Origin: Dokdonella koreensis DS-123
GTDB lineage: Bacteria > Pseudomonadota > Gammaproteobacteria > Xanthomonadales > Rhodanobacteraceae
Length of the DNA: 64,000 bases
Assembly: GCF_001632775.1 (NCBI RefSeq)
Contig: NZ_CP015249.1
Span: forward strand, 4,382,620 to 4,446,619
Direction: 5' to 3'
Below, piece by piece: positions 46,584 to 56,200 of the stretch (positions are counted from its first letter, which is position 1; each line of letters begins with the position of its first letter). A program made the position numbers and the translations under genes. The notes beneath the pieces were generated by a model. It ran no database searches. It saw nothing but the letters and a program-made list of their open reading frames with translations, and was not told the DNA's origin.

Positions 46584-47168
46584 TCACTGCGGATTCTTCG
46601 CCGGGGGTGCCAGCACGCTGCGCCGTATCAGCGAACGGGCCCCGCTCTTCCAGGCGTCGTCCGAGCCGGTATAGAACGCCGACGATTGGTTGATCACCTC
46701 GCCCGTCGCGGTATCGGTGACGCGGATGGAGACATAGTATTCCGTCTGCGCAACGCGTCTCACGACGCCGACGAGGGATTGCTCGGCACCCAGCTTCAGC
46801 GCGATACGCGCGTCACAGCCGTCGCAGTTCCGCAGCGATCGCTTCCTAACCGGCTCGTCGTCGACGCCACCGGCGTCCACGAGGCGGTAGCGTCCCGACT
46901 GTTCCAACACCCGGCGCGCTTCGCCGGTGACGGCCTGCATCTTTTCCAGGTCGCCGGCCGTTTCGCCGTTCCACAGGGCGCCCGCCGCACTGACGTCCTC
47001 CAGCTCGAACTCGAACACGGCGATCTTCACGGGTGTGGTTTGCGCGCGCAGCGAAGAGGACGGCATGGCGACGGTCAACACGACCACGATGCCCAGGGAT
47101 CCGATCGTTGCGAAAACGCGGTTGCCGAAGCGCCTCATCGTTCCTTTCGCGTCGGTGGATACGTGCAT
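46584..47168 (-). CDS. Secreted DUF2380-like protein
   Basis: Exported protein of 194 residues. Start at ATG 47168 (MHVSTDAKGTMRRFG), chosen because GGGAGGG lies 6 bp upstream; the signal peptide is IGSLGIVVVLTVAMPSSSLR, cleaved near AQTTP. The mature part begins PVKIAVFEFELEDVSAAGAL, typical of a family of small exported proteins (DUF2380) of unknown function, and includes YRLVDAGG and a CDGCDARIALKLGAEQSLVG block with two Cys. It is convergent with mnmE (9 bp apart). The function is unknown. Confidence 0.8.
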   Translation of the reverse strand: MHVSTDAKGTMRRFGNRVFATIGSLGIVVVLTVAMPSSSLRAQTTPVKIAVFEFELEDVSAAGALWNGETAGDLEKMQAVTGEARRVLEQSGRYRLVDAGGVDDEPVRKRSLRNCDGCDARIALKLGAEQSLVGVVRRVAQTEYYVSIRVTDTATGEVINQSSAFYTGSDDAWKSGARSLIRRSVLAPPAKNPQ

Positions 47169-47484
47169 GGCGGCCCTCCCGATGGGAATGGACATGGGGC
47201 ATGGAATCCCGGCGCATTGCGACTCGAGCCGGAGGCAGCGACCGAAAAGGTCCCCATCGCGCGGTGGTGCCGAAGCGCCTCGCGACATCGTACGCCGCCG
47301 GCCGCCGGGGCGCCGTGCTTTCCGGGCGTCCCGGTCGACCTCGCCGGACGGACCGCCATCGGCCGGCGACTTCGACGAGCCGACACACGCGGCAGACGCC
47401 GCGGCCCGGCAGTTTTCCGACCTTCCCCGAGCCGGTTCGACCGAGCCCGGCATCCGGACCGCTACGCGCCACTACAATAGCCCG
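47169..47484. other. Divergent intergenic region
   Basis: Between the DUF2380-like gene and the regulator at 47485. No gene is seen. The right end carries the TACAAT element of the regulator; the left end carries the GGGAGGG ribosome binding site of the other gene. Confidence 0.6.
47473..47478 (+). promoter_or_regulatory. -10-like TACAAT, leaderless-type promoter
   Basis: TACAAT lies 6 bp before ATG 47485 in the context CACTACAATAGCC, the same string as before the paralogue at 60710. No Shine-Dalgarno sequence. Confidence 0.6.
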
Positions 47485-49917
47485 ATGACCCGGCGCAGCT
47501 ACCGATTCGGCGACAGCATCCTCGACGTGGATGCCCGCCAGCTGTTGCATGCAGGCCAGCCTGTGCAGGTTCCGGCGAAGGTCTTCGACTGCCTGGTCTA
47601 TCTCGTCCAGCACAACGGACGGGCGATCGGCCATGACGAGCTGGTCGCTGCCGTCTGGGGCAAGACCGAGATCAGCGAGTCGCTGCTGCGGCAGACCATA
47701 CGCCGGGTCAGGAGCGTGCTCGGCGAGGACGGCAGTCAGAAGAACATGCTTCGAACCGTCCCCGGCTTCGGCTACCAGTTCACGGCCGAGGTCAGGGTCG
47801 AAGACCGAAAGGACGGCGGTCCCGGCCCGGAGGCCGAATCCCGCATCGACGATGCATCCGCAGTGGAAGACGACGGGTCCGTCGTGCCGACGGCCGGTCC
47901 TGACGCTCCGGTCGAGCGGTCGGCCCTGCCGCCATCGGCGGGCTCGCGCGGCTGGCGAGCCGTGCTCGGGGTGGGCGTACTCGTGGCCGTCGTGGCCGCC
48001 GGAGCGGTCTGGTTCCGGTTCGGAACCGAAGCTCCCCGACCCGCCGCTGCTGGGCCGCCGGCGATCGAGGTCGCTGCCGTCCTTCCGGTGACGGTCAGCA
48101 CGGCCGATCCGGCCTGGTCCTGGGTACGGTTGGGGCTGATGGATCTGCTGGCGACGCGCCTGCGCAGCGGCGGGCAACTGGTCGTGCCCAGCGAGAGCGC
48201 AGCCGCGCTTGCGCTCGCCAGCACGCCGAATCAGGTCGCCGATGCCGTGCGCACCGGTACCGGCGCCCGTTACCTGGTCGTTCCGACAGCTCGGCGCACG
48301 GACACGGGTTGGGTGGTTCGCCTGGAACTGCAGCCGCGTGATGGAGGCTATCGCGAAGTCGAAGCGCACGACGCCGATCTCGTCGTTGCCGGTCGTCGTG
48401 CCGCCGATCAGCTGCTGGTCATGCTCGGAAAGCCCGTGCCGGTCGATCGCGCCGGCTCGGCGGACGTCCAAGCCGACGAGCTGCTGGCGCAGATCAAGAG
48501 TGCGCTGTTGCGCGATGACGTGAAGCTGGCCCGTAGCCTGATGGATGCAGCACCGCGCGAACTCCAGCAGGTGGCCGAGTTCCGGTTCCAGCGGGCCGAC
48601 GTGGACACGCGTACCGGACAATTCGAGGAGGCGCGCCAGCGGTTCGAGAGCCTGCTGAGCGAAACAGGGCCTGAGAACGATCCCGTGATGCGTTCTCGCA
48701 TATTGAACAGCTTGGGTCTGGTCGCCATCCGCAGGGAACAGTCCGATCGCGCCATTCCCATTCTCGGCGAAGCCATCGCGGTGATCGGAACCCGCAATGA
48801 GCCGGTAGCGCTCGGCAATGCCTACAACACCCGCGGCATGGCCTACTCGCGCCTGCGCCAGGACGATCTTGCCAGCGCCGATTTCGCGCGATCACGTCTC
48901 GCCTCGGAAATCTCCGGCAACATGCAGCTTCTTGCGTTGGTCGATACCAATGAAGGGGTCCTGGCGTTGGGACGCAATCAACTGGTCATTGCATTGCCGC
49001 TGTTCGAGCGGGCAGCCGCTCTCAATGAGCGTCTCGGCAACCCCACCGGACTCGCTCTCGCATCCGGCTACAGGATGTGGATTCATTCGGCACTTCTCGA
49101 GCCCGGCCGGGCATTGGCCATCTATGAGCAGGTCGCCCCCAAGCTCGATGGATTGGAGAATCCCATCGGTGTGCTGAGTTTCGAGTTCTCGGCTGCCAGC
49201 GTGTTGCAAGGCAATGGCCGACACGGGGAGGCGCGTGCCAAGCTCCGGCAGCTGGCCGAGTCGCCTCATTCGGAAATGATCATGGGCGTCGTGCGCGCCC
49301 AGCAGGCCTTGCTCGAGTTCGAGATGGAGCAGCTGCAACCGGCATCGGCATTTGCGCAGCAGGCGGTGGACCTTCTCGTCCAACCGGACGACGCATACAC
49401 GCGTGCGCAGGCATGGCTCATCGTCGTGCGTGCCTTGCGCGGACTGGACCAACCAGCGGTCGCGGATGCCGAGCAGCAGCGGTTTTCCGCCTGGGCCGCC
49501 GGCATCGACAATGCGGCGACGCACGCATTGGCACGCCTCGCTCGAGCGGAACACGCGTGGAGCAGGAATCGACACGAAGAGGCGATCGGCGACTACGAGG
49601 ACGCCCTGCGCATCGCCGTCGGCGAGAGCATTCCGGGGGACATCGCGACGATCGTCACCTCCTATGGTACGGCGCTGATCGAAGCCGGTCGGCTCGATCG
49701 TGCCAGCGCCGTGATCGGGCGGGTGGCGCGCTGGAGCGAGCAGGACTTTGCCTGCGCGGTGATCCAGGCGCGCTTGTATCGCGCCCTGGGGCAGCGCGAA
49801 GCCTGGCGGCTCGCGATCGACCGTGCGCGGCGGCTGGCCGGGGAGCGCCCCCTTCCCGCAGGGGTCGCCACGTTCCCCCCCGAGCTGTCGATCGGCACGC
49901 CGGACAGCGGGCACTGA
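47485..49917 (+). CDS. Winged-helix/TM/TPR one-component membrane regulator
   Basis: Regulator of 810 residues, nearest relative of the one at 60710. The winged helix covers about 1-105 (VPAKVFDCLVYLVQHNGRAI, GHDELVAAVWGKTEISESLL, MLRTVPGFGYQFT). An acidic linker leads to one transmembrane segment at about 158-178 (AVLGVGVLVAVVAAGAVWF). The periplasmic part starts with AAVLPVTVSTADPAWSWVRL and continues as TPR-like helices, ending in RRLAGERPLPAGVATFPPEL. The start ATG 47485 aligns with the paralogue. Downstream on the same strand come a subtilisin-like protease and a 2399-residue mosaic protein, its likely targets. Confidence 0.88.
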   Translation: MTRRSYRFGDSILDVDARQLLHAGQPVQVPAKVFDCLVYLVQHNGRAIGHDELVAAVWGKTEISESLLRQTIRRVRSVLGEDGSQKNMLRTVPGFGYQFTAEVRVEDRKDGGPGPEAESRIDDASAVEDDGSVVPTAGPDAPVERSALPPSAGSRGWRAVLGVGVLVAVVAAGAVWFRFGTEAPRPAAAGPPAIEVAAVLPVTVSTADPAWSWVRLGLMDLLATRLRSGGQLVVPSESAAALALASTPNQVADAVRTGTGARYLVVPTARRTDTGWVVRLELQPRDGGYREVEAHDADLVVAGRRAADQLLVMLGKPVPVDRAGSADVQADELLAQIKSALLRDDVKLARSLMDAAPRELQQVAEFRFQRADVDTRTGQFEEARQRFESLLSETGPENDPVMRSRILNSLGLVAIRREQSDRAIPILGEAIAVIGTRNEPVALGNAYNTRGMAYSRLRQDDLASADFARSRLASEISGNMQLLALVDTNEGVLALGRNQLVIALPLFERAAALNERLGNPTGLALASGYRMWIHSALLEPGRALAIYEQVAPKLDGLENPIGVLSFEFSAASVLQGNGRHGEARAKLRQLAESPHSEMIMGVVRAQQALLEFEMEQLQPASAFAQQAVDLLVQPDDAYTRAQAWLIVVRALRGLDQPAVADAEQQRFSAWAAGIDNAATHALARLARAEHAWSRNRHEEAIGDYEDALRIAVGESIPGDIATIVTSYGTALIEAGRLDRASAVIGRVARWSEQDFACAVIQARLYRALGQREAWRLAIDRARRLAGERPLPAGVATFPPELSIGTPDSGH

Positions 49918-50230
49918 GGTTCGCCGGGCCGGTCGCCCCCGGTGACCGAACGCCGGCATCCGCCGATTCCCGCAGGCGGACGCTGCTACCGCCCCCCACG
50001 CCGCCCGACTGCTGGGTCCCGGTCCGCGCCGAGACGGCGCTCTTGCAGTGGCATGACAACGGCCCTGGCGGGCGCAAAGTCACGCGCTTTACCGCGCTTT
50101 TCACGCAAAACGCATGGGTATGACTGCGGCCGTCGACGCTGCCGGCGTATATCTGTCGGACCGACACCGGGGGTAGGCTAGGCGCAGTGGCGTCGCGCCC
50201 CCCCGGAACCTCCCAGGGTGGAATCCGCAG
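49918..50230. other. Intergenic region with phased repeats before the protease gene
   Basis: Contains the repeat pair at 50080-50106 and a TATATC -10-like hexamer at 50148-50153. The last 190 bp are clearly homologous to 63210-63398 in the second module, so they are conserved by descent and probably regulatory. Confidence 0.6.
50080..50106 (+). promoter_or_regulatory. TCACGC direct repeat, 21-bp phase (possible operator)
   Basis: TCACGC at 50080-50085 and 50101-50106, two helical turns apart, with a degenerate copy (TACCGC) in the middle. The identical word and spacing recur at 63249-63275. The distance to the TATATC hexamer (41 bp) is also the same in both copies. Confidence 0.5.
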
Positions 50231-53209
50231 ATGCCAGTTTCATCGCCTACGATGTTCCGTGCGATCGCATCGTCCGTACCGGTGCGAAGGGTCAGAGCCT
50301 TCTTCTTCATCGCGCTGGCGCTGGTGGTCGTCACCATTCCGGCCCGGCCGGCGGATGCACAGACGCAGCCCACGGACGTGCAGGCCGCCCCGGCCGCGCC
50401 CGCCGCCTCGAGCGTGGCCGGACCCGTCGTTGATCAGGGCATCGGGAGCCTGCTGGCCAAGGGCCAGCGCCCCGATGTGATCGTCAGGTTCCGCGGCCGT
50501 GCGGACCTGGGCAGCGCCCGGGCGATGGCCTATGGCGCGCGCGGCCGGTCGGTGTATCAGGCGCTCAAGGCACAGGCCGAGCAGTCCCAGTCGGCGGTCC
50601 GCCAGCAGCTCGAACGCCGGCATCGTCGCAGCCCGTCCAGTCGCGGCTATACCGTGCTGTGGATCGACAACAGCCTGCTGATCCCGGAGGCGGATGAGGC
50701 GGTTCTCGACACGCTGCGGCAGGCGGCCGACGTGGAATCGATCCGCCTGGACCGGGCCATCCCCCCGCCGTTCGAGCCGCTGGCCGAAGCGCCGCCGACC
50801 CTGCGCGCCGCCGGCAGCAACATCGCCCATGTCCGGGCGCCGGAGGTCTGGGCGCGCGGCTATCGCGGCGAGGGCATCGTCGTCGCCAACATCGACAGCG
50901 GCGTGCGCTACACGCACCAGACGCTGTTCCGGAGCTACCGTGGCTTTACCGGTACGGCCTTCGACCACGACTACGCGTGGTACGACCCGTACGAGCACAC
51001 CGCCGAACCGCGCCGCAACGGCGGCCACGGCACGCACACGATGGGCACCATCGTCGGCGACGACGGCAGCGGCAACCAGATCGGTGTCGCGCCGGGTGCG
51101 CGATGGATCGCCTGTGTCGGCAGCGCGCTGGATGGAAGTCTCTATTTCTCCGGCCTGATCGAATGCGGCCAGTTCATGCTGGCGCCGACCGACACCGACG
51201 GCAACAACCCCGACCCGGATCGTCGTCCGGCCGTCGTCAACAACTCCTGGGGCGGCTGCGGATCGGTTTACGAGGACTTCTACGAGGGCGTGATCGACGC
51301 CTGGATCGCCGCCGGCATCGTGCCGGTGTTCTCCAACGGCAACAACACCAACTGCGGCTACCCGGCGCCGCCAGGCCTGAACACCGTCGGCAGTCCGGGT
51401 CGTTCCGGCAAGGTGCTCGGCATCGGCTCGACCGGCACCAGCGACGGCCTGTACGCCGCGCATTCCAACCAGGGTCCGACCGACGACTTCAGCCCGGGCT
51501 ATCCCACCTACCCCGACCATCGCGGTTTTCCCGACCTCAAGCCGAACGTATCGGCGCCGGGCGTGAACATCCGTTCGGCCGGCGACGCGAGCGACGGCGG
51601 CTACGCCGGTGGCACCGGCACCTCGATGTCGGCACCGCACGTAACCGGTCTGGTCGCGCTGATGTGGCAGGCGGCACCGTGTCTGGTCGGCGACACCGCG
51701 ACGACCGGCGCGCTGATCATGGAAACCGCGAATCCGATCGCGTACGCCAGCGGCAGTTCGAGCGACGGTCCCGGCAACGTCCCCAACCAGGCCACCGGCT
51801 GGGGCGAGATCGACGCATTGACGGCGATCGACACCGCGATCGTCGCCTGCGGTCCGCACGGTGCGCTGGCCGGCACGGTGGTCGCCGGCGACACCGGCCA
51901 GCCGGTCGCCGGCGCCCGCCTGGTCTTCCACGGTCCACGGCCGTACGCGCTCCTCGGCGACCCAAGCGGCGCCTTCGCGCGTGAGCTGGCCGCCGGCGAC
52001 TACAGCGTCGACATCGCCGCCTTCGGCTATGCGCCGACGACGCGGACGGTGACGGTGTCGGCCGGCCAGCCGACGACGCTGGCCGTCGAACTGGCGCCGA
52101 CGCCGCGCAATACCCTCAGCGGCATCGTGACCGACGGCACCACCGGCTGGCCGCTGCATGCACGCATCCACATCGCCCAGCCGGGCGGCAGCACGCAGAC
52201 CTGGAGCGACCCGCAGACCGGCGCCTACGCGATCGCCTTGCCGGCCGGCCACGACTACACGCTGACCGCCAGCCCGACCGTGTCCGGCTACTGGCCGGGC
52301 AGTGCTGCCGTAACCGGCCTGAGTGCGGACATGAGCCTGCCGTTCGGCCTCACCGCCGACACGATCGCCTGTACTGCGCCGGGATACGCCGGTGGCGGCG
52401 GCATGTACGAGGACTTCGAGGCCGGCGCGTTGCCGCCGGGCTGGACCCGCAGCACGGATCGTCCCGGATGGGCGGGCTGGGAATTCGGCGAGGACCTCGG
52501 CAGCGGCCACTTCGTGATTCCGCCGCACGGGCACTACGCAGCCTCGAACGACGACGCGCGGCCGCTCACCAGCATTGCGCGCCGCGAGCGGCTGATCACG
52601 CCGCCGCTGACGATCGAGGCGAACGGCCAGCTGCGCTACGCCAGCGCCTACAGCGGCGGCTTCGGCCTGCTCGCTTCGATCGAGGCCAGCACCGACGGCG
52701 GTGCCACCTGGACCGCCGTCGCCTCCCCGATCGCCACCGGCAGCGTCGATGCACCGCAGTGGCGCCGCGAGACGGTGGATCTGTCCGGCTACGCCGGCCA
52801 GACGATCCGGCTGGCGTTCCGCACGGACGACGGCGGCGGTTGGGCCAGCGGCTGGGCGATCGACGACGTGCACGTCAGCCCGCCCTGCGGACCGCCGGGC
52901 CCCGGTGCATTGGTGCTCGGTCGCGTCATCGACAGTGCCCTGGGCAGCGGCGGTCTGGACGGCGCAACCGTCGCCGTTGCGGGAGGCGCTGCCCCGGCAA
53001 CGACGGCCAGCAGTGCCGACGCGGCGCTCGGCGCGGGCTGGTACACGCTGCACGCATCGGCCGGCACGCGCATGCTCAGGGTGCGCCTGCCGCCTTACGC
53101 CGACCTCGAACGCAGCGTCGACGTACCCGTCAGCGGCGTCGTGCGCATCGATTTCGATTTCGCGGCCCCCGGCGTCGCCGACCGCATCTTCCTTCAGGGA
53201 TTCGAGTAA
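50231..53209 (+). CDS. Secreted subtilisin-like serine protease with C-terminal domains
   Basis: Exported S8 protease of 992 residues. Signal peptide RAFFFIALALVVVTIPARPADA, then a propeptide-like region to about 200. The catalytic triad is intact: Asp in VVANIDSGVRYTHQ, His in GGHGTHTMGTIVG, Ser in GTGTSMSAPHVTGLVALMWQ; the oxyanion Asn lies in VVNNSWGGC or VFSNGNNTN. The catalytic domain ends near 540. Two carboxypeptidase-regulatory-like Ig folds follow (GTVVAGDTGQPVAGARLVF, GIVTDGTTGWPLHARIHI), then a MAM/choice-of-anchor J-like domain (YEDFEAGALPPGWTRSTDRP to GWAIDDVHVSP) and a last Ig-like part ending in VADRIFLQGFE. It sits 313 bp behind the regulator at 47485. Confidence 0.9.
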   Translation: MPVSSPTMFRAIASSVPVRRVRAFFFIALALVVVTIPARPADAQTQPTDVQAAPAAPAASSVAGPVVDQGIGSLLAKGQRPDVIVRFRGRADLGSARAMAYGARGRSVYQALKAQAEQSQSAVRQQLERRHRRSPSSRGYTVLWIDNSLLIPEADEAVLDTLRQAADVESIRLDRAIPPPFEPLAEAPPTLRAAGSNIAHVRAPEVWARGYRGEGIVVANIDSGVRYTHQTLFRSYRGFTGTAFDHDYAWYDPYEHTAEPRRNGGHGTHTMGTIVGDDGSGNQIGVAPGARWIACVGSALDGSLYFSGLIECGQFMLAPTDTDGNNPDPDRRPAVVNNSWGGCGSVYEDFYEGVIDAWIAAGIVPVFSNGNNTNCGYPAPPGLNTVGSPGRSGKVLGIGSTGTSDGLYAAHSNQGPTDDFSPGYPTYPDHRGFPDLKPNVSAPGVNIRSAGDASDGGYAGGTGTSMSAPHVTGLVALMWQAAPCLVGDTATTGALIMETANPIAYASGSSSDGPGNVPNQATGWGEIDALTAIDTAIVACGPHGALAGTVVAGDTGQPVAGARLVFHGPRPYALLGDPSGAFARELAAGDYSVDIAAFGYAPTTRTVTVSAGQPTTLAVELAPTPRNTLSGIVTDGTTGWPLHARIHIAQPGGSTQTWSDPQTGAYAIALPAGHDYTLTASPTVSGYWPGSAAVTGLSADMSLPFGLTADTIACTAPGYAGGGGMYEDFEAGALPPGWTRSTDRPGWAGWEFGEDLGSGHFVIPPHGHYAASNDDARPLTSIARRERLITPPLTIEANGQLRYASAYSGGFGLLASIEASTDGGATWTAVASPIATGSVDAPQWRRETVDLSGYAGQTIRLAFRTDDGGGWASGWAIDDVHVSPPCGPPGPGALVLGRVIDSALGSGGLDGATVAVAGGAAPATTASSADAALGAGWYTLHASAGTRMLRVRLPPYADLERSVDVPVSGVVRIDFDFAAPGVADRIFLQGFE

Positions 53210-53269
53210 CCCGCTTTGCGCGACGGCAACCGAAGCCCGCGCGATGTCACCGACGTGAGGAAATCCACC

Positions 53270-56200
53270 ATGTTGAGGTCAACACTCCGCCATTGGATGC
53301 GGGTTGCGTCACTGGCATTGATGCTGGGGCAGGCGGCACCGGTCGCTGCGCAAACCGCCTACGACGGCTTCAATCCACCCGCGATGAACGGGTTTCCGAC
53401 GGCCCTGGCCGTGCGGGCGGATGGCAAGATCCTGATCAGCGGCCACTTCTCGCTTGGAAACAGCGGCATCGCCCGGCTGTTCCCCGACGGTTCGCATGAT
53501 CCGACCTTCGTGGCCGGCGGCTTTTCGTCCGATACGCTCCTGGGCATGACCGTGCGAGCGAACGGCGACGTGCTGCTGGTCGGGGAATCCACGGCCGGAA
53601 ACGGGGGCGGTGCCGTCGCGCTGGTGACGCACGACGGGTCGACCGTGTTCCATCGCTTCGCCATCGCCAATGGCGCCGTGCACAGCGCCGTCGAGCAGGC
53701 AGCCGGCAAGATCCTGATCGCCGGAGCGTTCACCGAGGTCATGGGCCAGGCCCGTCCGCGTATCGCGCGGCTGAACGCCGACGGCTCGCTCGATGCCGCC
53801 TATGTTCCGCCCGCCGGCGCGAATGGCACGATCACCCGCCTGGTGAGCCAGCCCGATGGGAAAGTGCTGGCGATCGGTGACTTCACGACCTTCGGCGGCC
53901 GGCCGCGCGTCCGCATCGCGCGCTTGAATGCCGACGGCTCGCTCGACGCGGGCTTCGACCTGCCGACCGGCGCGAACGGCTCGATCAACAGCCTCGCCGT
54001 GCAGCCCGACGGCAAGATCCTGATCGGCGGCGCGTTCACGGCGGCCGGTCATGCCGCGCGCAACTATGTCGCACGAATGAATGCGGATGGCTCGCTGGAC
54101 GCCGGCTTTCCATCGGGCGCCGGTCCCAATGGCCCGGTCAACGACATCGTGTTCCAAACGGACGGCCGTATCCTGATCGTCGGACACTTCCTCGCAGTCG
54201 ACGGCCGGCCGCGCACGCGCGTCGCCCGCCTGCACCACGACGGCGCGCTGGACGAGCGCTATCCACCGAACGACACCCTCGCCACGGGCACACTGCGGGC
54301 GGCGGCGGGCGTCAACGCGCCGGTCACCGCAGCGGCGCTGCAGCGGGACGGAAAAGTCGTGGTCATCGGACCGTTCACCGAAGCGGACGGCAAGCCACGA
54401 TCCGGCGTCGCCCGTCTCAACACGGATGGATCGCTCGACGCGAACCTGGAAATCGGACCCTACGCGCCGATCCTGGGCTGGCAGAACGGGGGCACCGCCA
54501 GCGTTTTCAACGCGACCACGATCCAGCCGGACGGAAAGTTCCTGATCGGCGGGCAGTTCGACCAAAGCCATGGGGTGCCTCGCAAAGGTATCGTTCGATT
54601 CAATGCGGATGGATCGCTCGACCTCGGCTTCGATCCCGGTGCCGGCGCCAGTTTCCCGTTCGGCAACGGGGATGCATTCAGTGTCGCGAGCATCGTGCTG
54701 CAGTCGGATGAAAAAATCCTGGTGGGCGGCACGTTCACGTCGTTCGACGACGTGCCCAGCCCCGGGCTGGTACGGCTCCATCGCGACGGCAGCCGTGACG
54801 CGACCTTCTCGCTGCCGGCCCTGTATCCGTCGGACAATTCGATCCCGGCTGTCTCCCACATCGCGGTACAGCCCGATCACGCCGTGCTCGTCGCCGGCTA
54901 CATCCAGACGCAGGAAGGCGGGGGCTATCGGAAGATCCTTCGGTTTCTCCCCGACGGCTCGCTCGATCCGAGTTTCCGGCCCTACGATTTCGCGGCCACC
55001 AATCCGTGGACGAACTACGTCATCGGACTGCAGGTGCAGAACGACGGCCGGATACTGCTCAACATCGTAGCGGGCGATACTCAGGCCATCCATCTTCGCT
55101 ACATGATCCGCCTGTACCCGGACGGTTCGCTCGATCCCAGCTTCCATCTGAATCTGGATCTGACCGCGAACGGTCAGAACGGCGGCATCGATGACGTCGT
55201 AGTCCAGCCCGATGGGAAGATCTTGATCTTCGGCGGCTTCAAGGTCATCCGTGGTCAGCCGAGGACCGCGATCACCCGACTCAACGCCGAAGACGGATCG
55301 CTCGATCCCAGCTTCGTCGCCAACGTCGATCCCAGCACCTCGCCGCGGATTGCCAGCGTAGCCCTGCAGCCGGACGGCTCGATGCTGATCACCAGCGACC
55401 TCAACTACCTGATCGATGGTGCGCGAACCGGAAAAGTCGCTCGCTTGCTGAGTGACGGCAGGCTGGACCGCCGTTTCGATTTCACGCCCCCTGTGGGGCC
55501 GTACTCCGCCGGGTTCGCATCGCGTCTTGCCGTCGATGCCAGCGGAAAAACGCTGATGGCCGGCCAGTTCAACTGGCAATATCCGGGAACGCAGTGCTGC
55601 GACAGCGTCGCGCGGATTTCACCGCCCGAGCCGGCGCGGCAGGCGCTGGTGCTCGACACGGCGCAAACCCATGCCGAATGGCTGCGCGCAAGCAACGGAC
55701 CGGAGTTCAACCGGACGACGTTCGAATGGTCGGTCGACGGCCAGACCTGGGCGCTGGCGGGCGCCGGCCGCCTGATTCCGGCCGGCGTCGGTAGCGTTGC
55801 CGCGCCTTGGGTGCTGGCAGTGCAGGCGTTCGACGTGCAGGCCGGCCAGGTCGACACGGCTCGGCAACCGGGGCCGTACCTCGCCTCCCCGATGGGCCAG
55901 GTGGCCCGGCTCATGCACATCGCGAGCCTGGCCGGAGCACGGACCGACGCAGCGCCCGGGCGGACGGCAGACGCGGCGGGTGCGGCAGCGGGCGATACCG
56001 AACACGCCACCGGCGGTGGCCGCGGTGGCGCGTTGAAGATCACCGCGACCGGCGGCACGCCGCAAAACACGGTGGTCGGCCTGCCGCTGGTCAATGGCCT
56101 GGGCGTTCGGGTGACGGACGTCGACAACCTGCCCGTCGCCGATGTGCCGGTCACGTTCAGTGCGCCTGCCAGCGGTGCCGGTGCCGTGCTGTCGTCGACC